A stretch of DNA of 64,000 nt from JAMXLG01 sp963818925 (GTDB taxonomy: Bacteria > Vulcanimicrobiota > Vulcanimicrobiia > Vulcanimicrobiales > Vulcanimicrobiaceae): the NCBI GenBank assembly GCA_963818925.1, contig CAWFTN010000001.1, positions 2,356,001 to 2,420,000 of the forward strand, written 5' to 3'. The number at the start of each line of letters is the position of its first letter. Positions within the stretch are counted from its first letter, which is position 1. Positions 1 through 7,994 of this stretch are shown piece after piece. The notes under the pieces were generated by a model. It was not told where the DNA came from. It saw only the letters and a list, made by a program, of their open reading frames with translations, and did no database searches. The position numbers and the translations under genes were made by a program.

Positions 1-477
1 GATCGATGCCGGGACCGGACGATCGAGCACGAGCTCAAAGTACGTCAACAATCCGTCAATCGAGGCGACCGGCTCCGGAACGAGCCTTTCCGGCCGCGTT
101 CCGCAGACGGCTGTAAAATTTCCGGCGATTGCATTGACGATCCGATCGAGGACGGTCGTTTCCACGGCAGAAAGCGCTCGCGCGGCGCTCGCGGTCTCAC
201 CGAATGCCGCCGACGCAAGCGCGACGCATGCGGCGGGACGCAGAACGATCGCGGCATCCGCGCGCGTTCCACTGACGCGGTAGAGCCGTGCACCATCGAC
301 AATGGCGCGCCAGCCGCTTTTCGATGGAACCGCCGGTTCGAATACGTGCAGTTCCACCGGCGACTGCAGCAACGCCGCGAGCATTTCGCGCACCCCGTTG
401 GCGACCACACATGCTGCGGCAACGGGAAATGCGGTGCGCGCTTCAAAGACCATCGGGCGAACGACGCGGCGCGTCAT
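1..477 (-). CDS. FliM-like flagellar switch protein, 3' end cut off by the window
   Basis: Open frame of 159 codons that runs off the left edge, so the C-terminus is missing. The ATG overlaps the stop of the FlgF/G-like gene by the 4-base ATGA arrangement, which fixes start and frame. The visible part has no EIDALL-type CheY-binding peptide at its N-terminus. Around residues 105-125 it has LSAVETTVLDRIVNAIAG, like the helix after the first half of FliM/CheC-type switch domains (S-x-x-E-x-x-x-L-x-x-I). Last gene visible in the flagellar operon. FliM in other bacteria forms the cytoplasmic C-ring; here the assignment rests on position and this helix pattern. It could be another SpoA-type switch or export protein. 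Confidence 0.6.
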   Translation of the reverse strand, partial: MTRRVVRPMVFEARTAFPVAAACVVANGVREMLAALLQSPVELHVFEPAVPSKSGWRAIVDGARLYRVSGTRADAAIVLRPAACVALASAAFGETASAARALSAVETTVLDRIVNAIAGNFTAVCGTRPERLVPEPVASIDGLLTYFELVLDRPVPASI

Positions 478-1196
478 TTCAATAAATCCATCGCGACTTT
501 CCCCGTTTGGCCTTGCGCCTTGTGCACCGCTTGGAGTGCGTCGAAGGCAACGTACGCGTCGTGCAAGCGCTCGAGACTGCGATCGAGATCGATGCGGCTT
601 TCATCGCGCCGCATCGGCGCAAGTTTGCCGAAATTTCCGTCAGCGGCACGGCCAACGTGCGGAACGACGCCGGGCGGTGGCAGTACGGTACCGTCTGCCG
701 CGTTGCTTAATTTCGTCGCGGCGGGGAATCGCGCGAGCGCGAGCCGTCCGATGCTGATGCGTTGAACGTGCGCGATTCCGCTCCTCGGATCGACCGTCCG
801 ACGGTCGTACGCGACGGCCCCGTCGGTTTCGACGCGCAGGTTGCGAACGCGTCCGAGGGCCTCGTCGACGGGATCGATTCTCAACTCCGTCGTGCTGCTC
901 GCAGTGTTGGTGTATCCCAGCATCGGACGCCCATTGCTGCCGACGAGCGAGCCGTCAGCAAGCCGCATTTGACCGTCGCGCGTATAGGTCGTACGGCCGC
1001 GCTCATCCACCGTCAAGAAGTAGTCGTCATTGGGTGCGCTCACCGCGAGCGGATCGAGCACTGCACGTGATTGCGGCCCATCGGTTTCGATGTCGCTGTG
1101 TTCCGGCAATGCGCCGGGCGTAAATGCCTTGTAGACGTCCGCCGCGCGCTGCGAAATCAGATCCAACGATCGTTCCGTGGCCGAATTGATGAGCAT
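474..1196 (-). CDS. FlgF/FlgG-type flagellar rod or hook protein
   Basis: A 240-residue protein starting at ATG 1196, 4 bases after the stop of the preceding gene. It begins MLINSATERSLDLIS, like the rod-protein N-terminal helix. It contains the FlgE/F/G hallmark YFLTVDERGRTTYTRDGQM (about residues 59-77) followed by LVGSNGRPMLGY, and ends in a heptad-like C-terminal helix (YVAFDALQAVHKAQGQTGK). These proteins polymerise in the distal rod or hook through paired terminal helices. It is shorter than typical FlgG (about 260) and FlgE (400 or more), so FlgF or FlgG is the better guess; which one cannot be told. The frame stays open upstream to 1616, but that extension overlaps the fliK-like gene and is arginine-rich, unlike coding sequence. 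Confidence 0.8.
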   Translation of the reverse strand: MLINSATERSLDLISQRAADVYKAFTPGALPEHSDIETDGPQSRAVLDPLAVSAPNDDYFLTVDERGRTTYTRDGQMRLADGSLVGSNGRPMLGYTNTASSTTELRIDPVDEALGRVRNLRVETDGAVAYDRRTVDPRSGIAHVQRISIGRLALARFPAATKLSNAADGTVLPPPGVVPHVGRAADGNFGKLAPMRRDESRIDLDRSLERLHDAYVAFDALQAVHKAQGQTGKVAMDLLK

Positions 1197-1200
1197 GGCG

Positions 1201-1734
1201 CTACTCCGCGATCTGGGCGGTGACAGCAATGCCGCGCTCGGCGAGGGCATACCGTGCCTGCTCGAGTGCGCGTGCCACCTTCTCGCGCGCGTGCGGCGGA
1301 CAAACGGCGACGAGTTGCACTCCCAAACGCGTGCGCTGCATCGTGACGTGGACGCGCGCATCCGTACCGTCGATCGTAAATGCCGCTCGCGTTGCCGGAA
1401 CGTTCGGACGCAGAAACGCGTGCTCGATTTTGCGCGCGAGCGGCGAACGCAACGAACGGCGCTCGATAGCGACGGCGTCTCGGCGCACCGGCTTCTTCTC
1501 GGGCTGCACGTGCAACGCAGGCGCAGTACGAACGGCACTGCCGCGCCGCTCGAAGGCAACATGCGTTTGCTGCACCTCGCGCCGATCGACGGCGACGGAA
1601 AGCGCCGTCGTTTCAACCTTCGCCGGCTGTTGCGCGAGATGGAGCGCGGAATACCAGGCTTGTGAGAGCGCGCGGCGATCGATCGCGGCGATGGGCGCCG
1701 TCAGGACGCTGAATCCAAGTTGCTGCGTCATCAT
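1201..1734 (-). CDS. FliK-like hook-length control protein (short)
   Basis: Protein of about 177 residues from ATG 1734; a GTG at 1761 is also possible. The N-terminal half is low in conserved motifs. The C-terminal 60 residues (VHVTMQRTRLGVQLVAVC followed by a long helix ending LAERGIAV) have the strand-then-helix pattern of the FliK/YscP C-terminal domain, where a basic strand pair precedes two amphipathic helices. FliK normally measures hook length and switches the export apparatus; typical FliK is 350-400 residues, so this would be a minimal form. It lies directly upstream of the FlgF/G-like gene, a usual fliK neighbourhood. Assigned by pattern and context only. Confidence 0.5.
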   Translation of the reverse strand: MMTQQLGFSVLTAPIAAIDRRALSQAWYSALHLAQQPAKVETTALSVAVDRREVQQTHVAFERRGSAVRTAPALHVQPEKKPVRRDAVAIERRSLRSPLARKIEHAFLRPNVPATRAAFTIDGTDARVHVTMQRTRLGVQLVAVCPPHAREKVARALEQARYALAERGIAVTAQIAE

Positions 1735-1787
1735 TGGCCGATGATGCGCGGTACGCGTCACCGCGGAATCATCGCGCCGTTACGAAT

Positions 1788-3434
1788 TCATGAACGGCCC
1801 GGAAACAGGTTCCCGCTTTCCGTGCGTTGCCGAAAACGCCCGTCGTCGAAACCGCGAGCCTTTTGCAGGTAGATCGTATGATCCGCAAGGTCGAACGTCA
1901 CGATGAAATTGTGCAAGACGCCGTACCCGACGTTGCCGCCGTCATTCCGGTCGGCGAACGCACCTGCGCTCGCCAGAATCACATCGGTGTAGCGGTTGTA
2001 GAGACGCTGCTTCCCGATCTCGAGCACATCGACCATCGCGGTCACCGCCGGCGCCGAACCGCCAGCGCCGCGATTGGACACCGAAGGGTTTCCCGCGAAC
2101 ATGATCAGGCCCTGATGTGCGTTGATGAAACTTTGGAAGAGCAACAGTTCGTTGGAGTTACCCGTATCGACGAGCAATCGCGTCTTTGCGGTTCCGTCGA
2201 TCGTCGCCTCGACTTCCGCGAGTTCGCGATCCGTATCGACGTCGAGCTTCTCGCCGAGCGGCGGCAATAAGCCGGGTTTCGCAATCGTCAACTCGCTTGA
2301 ATCGGGGTCGAATCGCAGTTCCGCTGCGGCGAAGAACGGATATCCGAGCACGCCGTCGATCGCGTATGGCCCGCGCAAAATCTTGCTCAAATCGAGCACG
2401 GACGCGATGCGCGACGGCAATTGGATACCGCCGACGACCATCGGTGGCGTTTCCACGACGCCCAGACTCGGTGTCCGTTCCGCTCCACGAATTTCGAGCG
2501 TTCCTTCGGGATGCAATCCGAGCTCCGTCGAAACGCGCGGATCCAATACGTTACCTTGCGAGCCGGAATCGATCAAAAACTGGTACGTATGTCCGGAGAT
2601 CGTGACTTTCACGAACGGAAGCCCGTTGTGGATTTCGAGCGGGACGCGAACCGGCGCGTCCGCGGCGATCGTTTCGGGCGCGAGCGGCGCAAAGATCGAA
2701 TCGGCGATCGGCTGATCGACGGTCACGTTTGTGATGTGCGAGGTGACGTCGAACTTCGTGTCGCCGTTCGAATCGATCTCGCTGTACGGAACCAACAGGC
2801 CATTGACGACGCGATAATCGGAATACGTCACGACCTGCGGCGCGTCGTTTTCCATGTACGACTTTTGATCGATGAGCCACGTCTTCGTATCGATGCCGAC
2901 GACGAACTGCTCGCCGTGCGGCGGCGCAATCGATAACCGGTACACGTTGCGTCCGTCCGGAAGCGTTGCGCGTTCGAGATAGCGCGCGTTCTCCGGATGC
3001 TTCGCGAAAAGACCGGTATCGATGAAATCGTCGGTCAATTGGCGGCGCGCAACCATTCCATGCAATTCGCGAATCTCGCCGCTCGTGTTCTCAATCCACA
3101 AGTTGTCGCCGACTCGCAGTTCCCGCTGCACACGGAACCCCAGCCGCTCGTCGCGTCGTTGCTTGTTTCCGGCTTGCCACTCGTGGAACGTTCCTTGCAA
3201 GCCCAAGCCTTCGATCGTGCCCTGCGTTTCATGCGTTTTCGGCACGCTCAAATGCATCGCGGCGAGTGCCGCGGCGTGGTTTTTGAGAATCGTTTCGACG
3301 GGAGGATGCGTCGCAGCGGTTTGCGCGCAGAGCGCGCAGCTCAGCGCCGCAAGAAGGACACTACGGAGTGTTCGGGTTGCGGTACTTTTCGTAGCTTGCG
3401 AGAACGTTTTGGACGTAGTTCTGCGTTTCTGCAT
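1788..3434 (-). CDS. Exported retropepsin-like aspartyl protease with LolA-like N-terminal domain
   Basis: About 548 residues from ATG 3434 (GTG 3449 is possible). A long basic N-region leads to a hydrophobic signal segment RSVLLAALSCALCAQTAA, so the protein is probably exported. Residues about 45-250 resemble LolA-like lipoprotein-binding proteins (VVGIDTKTWLIDQKSYMEND, then TYSDYRVVNGLLVPY). The second half has two aspartyl-protease active-site motifs, LIDSGS and LVDTGN, each followed by hydrophobic-Gly strands (DGVLGYPFF, VGYGVLHNF), as in two-lobed bacterial retropepsins. The 5' end overlaps the lytic transglycosylase gene by about 74 bases. Its presence inside a flagellar operon is unusual; whether it acts on flagellar parts is unknown. 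Confidence 0.7.
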   Translation of the reverse strand: MQKRRTTSKTFSQATKSTATRTLRSVLLAALSCALCAQTAATHPPVETILKNHAAALAAMHLSVPKTHETQGTIEGLGLQGTFHEWQAGNKQRRDERLGFRVQRELRVGDNLWIENTSGEIRELHGMVARRQLTDDFIDTGLFAKHPENARYLERATLPDGRNVYRLSIAPPHGEQFVVGIDTKTWLIDQKSYMENDAPQVVTYSDYRVVNGLLVPYSEIDSNGDTKFDVTSHITNVTVDQPIADSIFAPLAPETIAADAPVRVPLEIHNGLPFVKVTISGHTYQFLIDSGSQGNVLDPRVSTELGLHPEGTLEIRGAERTPSLGVVETPPMVVGGIQLPSRIASVLDLSKILRGPYAIDGVLGYPFFAAAELRFDPDSSELTIAKPGLLPPLGEKLDVDTDRELAEVEATIDGTAKTRLLVDTGNSNELLLFQSFINAHQGLIMFAGNPSVSNRGAGGSAPAVTAMVDVLEIGKQRLYNRYTDVILASAGAFADRNDGGNVGYGVLHNFIVTFDLADHTIYLQKARGFDDGRFRQRTESGNLFPGRS

Positions 3435-3990
3435 ACGGGGGTGTGCCACCGTATTTCTCTACCGCACCCGGTCCAGCATTGTACGCCGCCACCGCTTTTC
3501 GAACGTCGCCGTTAAATCGGTCGAGCAGTCCCTTGATGTACCGAGTGCCGCCATATACGTTCTGCGCGGGATCGTACGCATTTGTGACGCCCAGGCCGGC
3601 GGCAGTTCCGGGCATCAGTTGCATGAGGCCCTGTGCGCCGACATTCGATGTCGCGTTCGCGTTGAACCCGGACTCGTTTGCGATGATCGCCTTGACAAGT
3701 GCGGGGTCGACGTTCCACTGCGACGCATTGGTATTTACGAGCTGGTCGATCTGCGCCGAAGGGACCATCGCGGGCGCGTTGATAGCGCCGACGGCCGCCC
3801 CGGACGCGATACCCGGGACGTCGTTGCCCTCGGTTTGCTGCGTGTTTTCCGCAGCAAGTTCTGCGCGCACCATATCAGCGAACGACGCGGATTGATCTTG
3901 CCCTTGCGGTAAGCCGGGCAGTTCGATATCCGATCCGGTGAGTTGCGTGATGCGCTGCTCGACGGCAGCCAGGTCAGAAGTGATGTTCAT
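3361..3990 (-). CDS. Flagellar-operon lytic transglycosylase (SLT domain)
   Basis: A 209-residue protein. After a 90-residue N-terminal region it has a family-1 transglycosylase domain: catalytic Glu in ANESGFNANATS, then GAQGLMQLMPGTAAGLG, NVYGGTRYIKGLLDRF and AVAAYNAGPGAVEKYGG. Such enzymes cut peptidoglycan to let the flagellar rod pass, a job done by FlgJ in Proteobacteria. No obvious signal peptide is visible, so it may be exported through the flagellar apparatus itself. The start overlaps the fliI stop by 17 bases, so it is translationally linked to the operon. The catalytic domain is clear; the flagellar role is inferred from position. Confidence 0.85.
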   Translation of the reverse strand: MNITSDLAAVEQRITQLTGSDIELPGLPQGQDQSASFADMVRAELAAENTQQTEGNDVPGIASGAAVGAINAPAMVPSAQIDQLVNTNASQWNVDPALVKAIIANESGFNANATSNVGAQGLMQLMPGTAAGLGVTNAYDPAQNVYGGTRYIKGLLDRFNGDVRKAVAAYNAGPGAVEKYGGTPPYAETQNYVQNVLASYEKYRNPNTP

Positions 3991-5221
3991 CGGGCTTTCC
4001 CAAAGTATCGGCGGTTTCCAGGAGCATCGCTAGGGCGGCGCACGGAGCGACGGGGTCCCGTCCCTGTCGCAGGAGCGCCTCGAGCCGATGCTCGTGCGCG
4101 ACGGCCGCGCGGGACGCCGGGTCGCGCGGCTCCATCCCGAGCGAACGCAAATCCTCGGTCGCCGCGAGCGCTGCGAAGGCCGCACGAACCGTGGCCGCCG
4201 CGCCCTGATGCTCGGAGCTCGTCACAGCGGCCATCGTCCTGCTGGCGCTTGCGAGGACCTCGATGGCCGGAAACCGGCCCGCATTCGCGCGTTTCGACGA
4301 GAGTTCGATGTGACCGTCGAGGAGGGAACGCGCTGCTTCGCTCACGGGGTCGTGCGCGTCACCGTCGCTCAGGACGGTCGCCAGCAGTGAGACGGAGCCG
4401 CGGGTGAACGCGCCTGTGGACTCGACGACCCGGGCAAGATCCGTGAAGACGCTCGGAGGGTAACCGGCACGGCCGGCCGGTTCGCCCGGACGATCTTCGC
4501 GCAATGCGTATGCGACGCGCGCGAGACTATCGAGAATCACCAGCACGTGCAGGTCGCGTCGCGCGAGCGCTCGCGCATGCGCGATGGCGGTATGCGCCGC
4601 GGCGACGCGCTCTCGTGCGGGACGATCGCTCGTCGCGCACACGATCGTCGTGCGCGCACTGCGTTTCGCGATCCATCGTTCCGCTTCGCGCCCACGTTCG
4701 CCGACGAGCGCGACGACGATCGCATCGGCGCACACGCCCTCAACGATCGTTTCGAGTAATGTGCTTTTTCCTGCGCCTGGTGCACCGAAGAGACCAACGC
4801 GCGCTCCGCGGCCGATTGTCAGCAATGTATCGATAACACGAACGCCGGTCCAGAGCGGCGTGCCGAGCGCAACACGCTCCGTTGGTTCGACGGACGTTGC
4901 AGGCACGGGAACGCGTAGGCCCCGCAATATCGGACCGCCGTCGAGCGGACGTCCCCACGCATCGATTGCACGGCCCAGCGCCGCGGTTCCGAGGACGATC
5001 GTCTGACCGGTGTGGTCTTCTTCCGCTTTTGCGCCGGGCGCGATGCCGTCCGCATTGCCGCTCAGCGTTGCCGTCACTAAGCCGTTTGCATGCGACGTGA
5101 CGCTCCCGCGTTTCCATCCGTCACCGCCGGCTATGCGCACCCGGGTTCCCGCGGCAAGCGGCGGAATCGCGAGATCCACGGCGCCGGCGCGAACGTTGAC
5201 GACGGTTCCGCGCGCCATCAT
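3974..5221 (-). CDS. fliI: Flagellar export ATPase FliI
   Basis: A 415-residue ATPase that powers and organises type III export of flagellar subunits at the membrane base. Walker A is GAPGAGKST (about residues 150-158); Walker B lies in LHVLVILDSLARVAYALRE. The F1/FliI family strings RGLRVPVP, GERGREAE and GYPPSVFTDLARVVEST are present, and the protein ends near the usual FliI length (about 440). The start is the ATG at 5221, whose ATGA overlaps the fliH stop; the frame stays open further up but is then noncoding in character. Flanked by fliH and the transglycosylase gene, so the identity over the F1 beta subunit is safe. Confidence 0.92.
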   Translation of the reverse strand: MMARGTVVNVRAGAVDLAIPPLAAGTRVRIAGGDGWKRGSVTSHANGLVTATLSGNADGIAPGAKAEEDHTGQTIVLGTAALGRAIDAWGRPLDGGPILRGLRVPVPATSVEPTERVALGTPLWTGVRVIDTLLTIGRGARVGLFGAPGAGKSTLLETIVEGVCADAIVVALVGERGREAERWIAKRSARTTIVCATSDRPARERVAAAHTAIAHARALARRDLHVLVILDSLARVAYALREDRPGEPAGRAGYPPSVFTDLARVVESTGAFTRGSVSLLATVLSDGDAHDPVSEAARSLLDGHIELSSKRANAGRFPAIEVLASASRTMAAVTSSEHQGAAATVRAAFAALAATEDLRSLGMEPRDPASRAAVAHEHRLEALLRQGRDPVAPCAALAMLLETADTLGKPDEHHF

Positions 5222-5697
5222 GACGCGCAACGCGCGAGCACGCGCTCCAACCGGACGCCGAGTGATGCATCGATGCTGCCGTGTCGCATTTCGAGAAGCA
5301 CGTCGCCGCCTCGCATTTGTCCGTCGGCGACGACGATCGCACCCATTCGGTCGAGTGCGTGCGCGTCGGCGGGATTCACTCGAATGCACACTGGTTCGAT
5401 GCCGTAGCGTTCGACCGCGCGCTCCACGATTGCACGTACATCGCACGGCGCGAGTTGAAGTTCGCGGGCTAGTACGTCGCCCGCGATATCGCGGAGCAGC
5501 TCTTCGAGACACATGGCGAGCGCATCGGCAAGCGACGCACGGAAACGTCTCGCATCGCCGATCGCATCATCGATGCCGTACTCCGTTTCGGCTTCGGGCG
5601 TGTCGTGTGTTTCGACCTCCGGCGTCACCGTATCGATCGCGACCGGTTCGACGCCGCGCTCGAGCCATGCGCGCATCGGCAGAAATTCCTCACGCAT
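5218..5697 (-). CDS. fliH: FliH-like regulator of the export ATPase
   Basis: A 159-residue protein between fliF and fliI, overlapping both (8 and 4 bases). It lacks the long GxxxG repeat helix of Salmonella FliH, but the C-terminal half (LARELQLAPCDVRAIVERAV, IRVNPADAHAL, MRGGDVLLEMRHGSIDASLG) fits the FliH/YscL/V-ATPase E-type domain, which ends in a G-D-hydrophobic-x-G-x-I/D-A-S pattern. FliH binds the FliI N-terminus and links it to the C-ring. Shorter than the usual 230 residues. The identification depends on synteny plus this C-terminal motif. Confidence 0.72.
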   Translation of the reverse strand: MREEFLPMRAWLERGVEPVAIDTVTPEVETHDTPEAETEYGIDDAIGDARRFRASLADALAMCLEELLRDIAGDVLARELQLAPCDVRAIVERAVERYGIEPVCIRVNPADAHALDRMGAIVVADGQMRGGDVLLEMRHGSIDASLGVRLERVLARCAS

Positions 5698-7165
5698 GGC
5701 GTCCCAAGATCTCCGATGCGTCCGGAACGAGCGGCGAATGCGCGCGCTGCATCCGTCGAACGATGGCTTCGCGCTCGTGTGGAGGATAGAGTTCGAGAAC
5801 GGCCGCAGCTGTTGCAGCGGGCAACGCGCTGATGATTGCGGCAGCTGCGTGAGGCGGTTCGTTCACGAGCGCGCCGCGCACTTGCGCCGGAGCAACGCCC
5901 GCGACATGCGACGACATCCGCGCGATCGAGCTTCGTTCGAGATAATGCTTCGCCATCGCCGTAACGTGCGGCGCAGCATAGCGGCCGGCGACGAGAAACC
6001 CGAGAACGATGGCGACCGTCGGAAGCAATGGAACGAGGACGCCGTAGAGCAGAAACCACACGTCGTGCGGTTGTGAACGCGCATGATGAAAGTTCACCGC
6101 TTCAACGGTCAGTGCATCGCCGCGCCGAGGATCGTAGCCGACCGTAGCGGCGGCCAGCACGCGCACGTTTTGGACCGGCACGTTCTTCTCCGCGTCGACG
6201 AAGACCGCGGTCGTGATGCGAGCGAGCGAACCGCGCGGGAGGCGAGAGACGCTCTCATGCACGTCGCTTCCGCGATCGTCGTGCTCGTCGTTCTTTTCGT
6301 AGCGGCGGCCTTGACCGTCAAAGGACTCCGTTGCTGATTCGCGCGCGATCGGCGCGTTGCCGAGCGGCGCGCGACGCACGTCTCGCTGCTCGTTCTCCGA
6401 TGATGCATATTCGGCACGAACGCGAACGATGGCAACGCCTGCGCCGAGCGCATCATCGAGCGCAGTTTGCAAGGACGTTTGCAATGCCGTAGCATCGTCG
6501 CTCCCCGCGCCGTCGGCGGTCAACGCGACGCCGCGATCGTCGAGAATCGTCACACGAGCCGGATCGAGGCCGGTGACGCTCGCTGCAACGAACGACCGGA
6601 TACCCGCGATCGATGCTCGCGACAGATGCGTGCCGGGATGAAGTTGAAGGCGGACGCTCGCGGTCGCATCGGCCGAAGCTTGATCGGCGAATTCCGCGAC
6701 CTTTCCCGGTGCGATAATGACGCGCGCGTCGTCGACGCCGTCGATGCTACGCAGCGCAAGTTCGATATCGCCTGCAAGTCCGCTGCGCGTCTGCGCATCG
6801 ACCACCGCTTGTGGTGTCAGGACGCCGACATTCGCAAGCGCTTCGCCGGTCGTAGGCACGTGCGCGTGCGGTACGCCGGCGAGCGACAAACGCAACAGGA
6901 TGTCGTTGCGCCGCGTACCATCCACGACGACGTTTTCGGCGCTCGGCGTGAATGCGACGTTCCACTGTGCGAGCTGGTCTTCAACCTCTTCCACCTGTTC
7001 CGGGTGCAGAGGCTGCGCAAACAGCGGCATGCGCGCCGGATTCGCAAGAATCCCAGCGCCGATCCCGACGGCAATCGCGCACGCGACCGCGACGATCGCC
7101 ACGACTTTTACACGACGCGGCAACACCGCGATTCGCGTGAGTACCGCGTCGACTGTCATCGTCAA
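5690..7165 (-). CDS. fliF: FliF M-ring protein with a C-terminal FliG-like segment
   Basis: A 491-residue MS-ring protein. The N-terminal membrane helix (VKVVAIVAVACAIAVGIGAG) is followed by ring-building domains with ALRSIDGVDDARVIIAP and SVTGLDPARVTILDDRG, typical of FliF. A second membrane helix (VWFLLYGVLVPLLPTVAIVL) lies at about residues 365-390. FliF usually ends in a short cytoplasmic tail that binds the N-domain of FliG. Here the tail is about 100 residues; its last 60 carry VNEPPHAAAAIISALPAA and LELYPPHEREAIVRRMQ, matching the EHPQ-containing armadillo repeat of the FliG middle domain. No fliG gene stands between fliF and fliH, its usual place, and the FliG C-terminal torque domain is absent from this protein. 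Confidence 0.88.
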   Translation of the reverse strand: MTMTVDAVLTRIAVLPRRVKVVAIVAVACAIAVGIGAGILANPARMPLFAQPLHPEQVEEVEDQLAQWNVAFTPSAENVVVDGTRRNDILLRLSLAGVPHAHVPTTGEALANVGVLTPQAVVDAQTRSGLAGDIELALRSIDGVDDARVIIAPGKVAEFADQASADATASVRLQLHPGTHLSRASIAGIRSFVAASVTGLDPARVTILDDRGVALTADGAGSDDATALQTSLQTALDDALGAGVAIVRVRAEYASSENEQRDVRRAPLGNAPIARESATESFDGQGRRYEKNDEHDDRGSDVHESVSRLPRGSLARITTAVFVDAEKNVPVQNVRVLAAATVGYDPRRGDALTVEAVNFHHARSQPHDVWFLLYGVLVPLLPTVAIVLGFLVAGRYAAPHVTAMAKHYLERSSIARMSSHVAGVAPAQVRGALVNEPPHAAAAIISALPAATAAAVLELYPPHEREAIVRRMQRAHSPLVPDASEILGRHA

Positions 7166-7425
7166 ATCTGCATATTCAGAATGGAGGTCAGCGCCTGCGC
7201 GCTACGTTGCGCGGCGGCGGCCGCAACCGATAACGCGACGTCGGCACGCGCGCGTTCGTACACGGCGCTCTGTAGAGATCCGCCTCCGTTCGCAAACGCG
7301 TCCTCTGCCGTAGTGGCACCGTCGAGCAACGCACCGACGGCATCCAACGCGCGCACAAAGGCTGAAGGATTGGGGCTCGCCGTAGCGGTAGGCGGCACGT
7401 CAGGCTGAAGCAACTCGACCTTCAT
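7162..7425 (-). CDS. fliE: FliE, MS-ring/rod junction protein
   Basis: An 87-residue protein, slightly below the usual 100 or so. FliE sits between the MS ring and the proximal rod. The C-terminal helix SVYERARADVALSVAAAAAQRSAQALTSILNMQI has the regular heptad pattern and the terminal N-M-Q-I seen in FliE (usual end: Y-Q-E-I-M-N-M-Q-I). The N-terminal half is Ala/Pro-rich. It overlaps flgC and fliF by 4 bases each, the standard flgB-flgC-fliE-fliF order. Confidence 0.85.
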   Translation of the reverse strand: MKVELLQPDVPPTATASPNPSAFVRALDAVGALLDGATTAEDAFANGGGSLQSAVYERARADVALSVAAAAAQRSAQALTSILNMQI

Positions 7426-7757
7426 TGCAGCCGCCCCATGTCGATCGTCCGTTGCGCGAGCGTTTTGCCGACGTCGAAGAGCGACGCATCGGCTTCATAG
7501 GCGCGCGAGGCGTTCATCACGGCAATCATCTCGGTGACGATATCGACGCTGCGTCCGCGATCCGGCCGCGCTCCGGTGAATTCGACGGTCGCGCCGTCAT
7601 CGTCATCGTGCAAATCGAACTGCGGAACGAAGCGCTCGAACCGCCCGTCGCGTCCCGCCGCTTCCGCCGCTGCAACGTTTCGCGCATAGACGTCGAGCGC
7701 CGCGCGCTGGGCATCCATTCCGCTCGCCGCCGTTCCGAGGAGATCGAGCGAGTCCAT
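7422..7757 (-). CDS. flgC: Proximal rod protein FlgC
   Basis: A 111-residue rod subunit (typical FlgC about 135-150). The N-terminus LLGTAASGMDAQRAALDVYA matches the rod-protein N-helix with the S-G-M-x-A-x-R motif, and the C-terminus VTEMIAVMNASRAYEADASL is the diagnostic FlgC C-terminal helix (E-M-x-x-x-x-x-A-x-R-A-Y-E-A-N). The middle, normally carrying the N-P-D sequence stretch, is shortened. It is coupled by an ATGA overlap to the upstream flgB-like gene. Confidence 0.9.
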   Translation of the reverse strand: MDSLDLLGTAASGMDAQRAALDVYARNVAAAEAAGRDGRFERFVPQFDLHDDDDGATVEFTGARPDRGRSVDIVTEMIAVMNASRAYEADASLFDVGKTLAQRTIDMGRLQ

Positions 7758-7972
7758 CAGCGCGTTACCGCTTTGACTTCTTGGAGACGTGCATGCATTG
7801 CGCCAAGCAGCGCTTCACTAAAGATTGCCGCGCGCGCCGTTTGCGCCATCGCGGCATCGGTCGAACGGCCGCCGTGACCTGCGTTCGCTGCCGCAACGGA
7901 CCGCTGTGCCTGGTGCAACCGGTTTTGCGCCGCCGCGAGACCCTCTTGGAGCGATTCACCTACGTTGAACAT
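7757..7972 (-). CDS. Very short FlgB-like rod protein
   Basis: Only 71 residues, while FlgB is usually about 130. It is the first gene of the flagellar operon, exactly where flgB stands before flgC. The sequence VGESLQEGLAAAQNRLHQAQRSVAAANA is a helix like the rod N-helix, and AIFSEALLGAMHARLQEVKAVTR looks like the closing helix; the domain between them is missing. It may be a reduced FlgB, with the two helices fused across a deletion. Divergent from the TMEM175 gene, with about 22 bases between, so the promoters must overlap one or the other coding sequence. Confidence 0.55.
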   Translation of the reverse strand: MFNVGESLQEGLAAAQNRLHQAQRSVAAANAGHGGRSTDAAMAQTARAAIFSEALLGAMHARLQEVKAVTR

Positions 7973-7994
7973 GCCATCACGGTAGGGACCGTTG

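Noticed and set aside
45..446. Minus-strand open frame with many Arg at the left edge
   Set aside because: Out of frame with the FliM-like gene that fits operon overlap and helix pattern.
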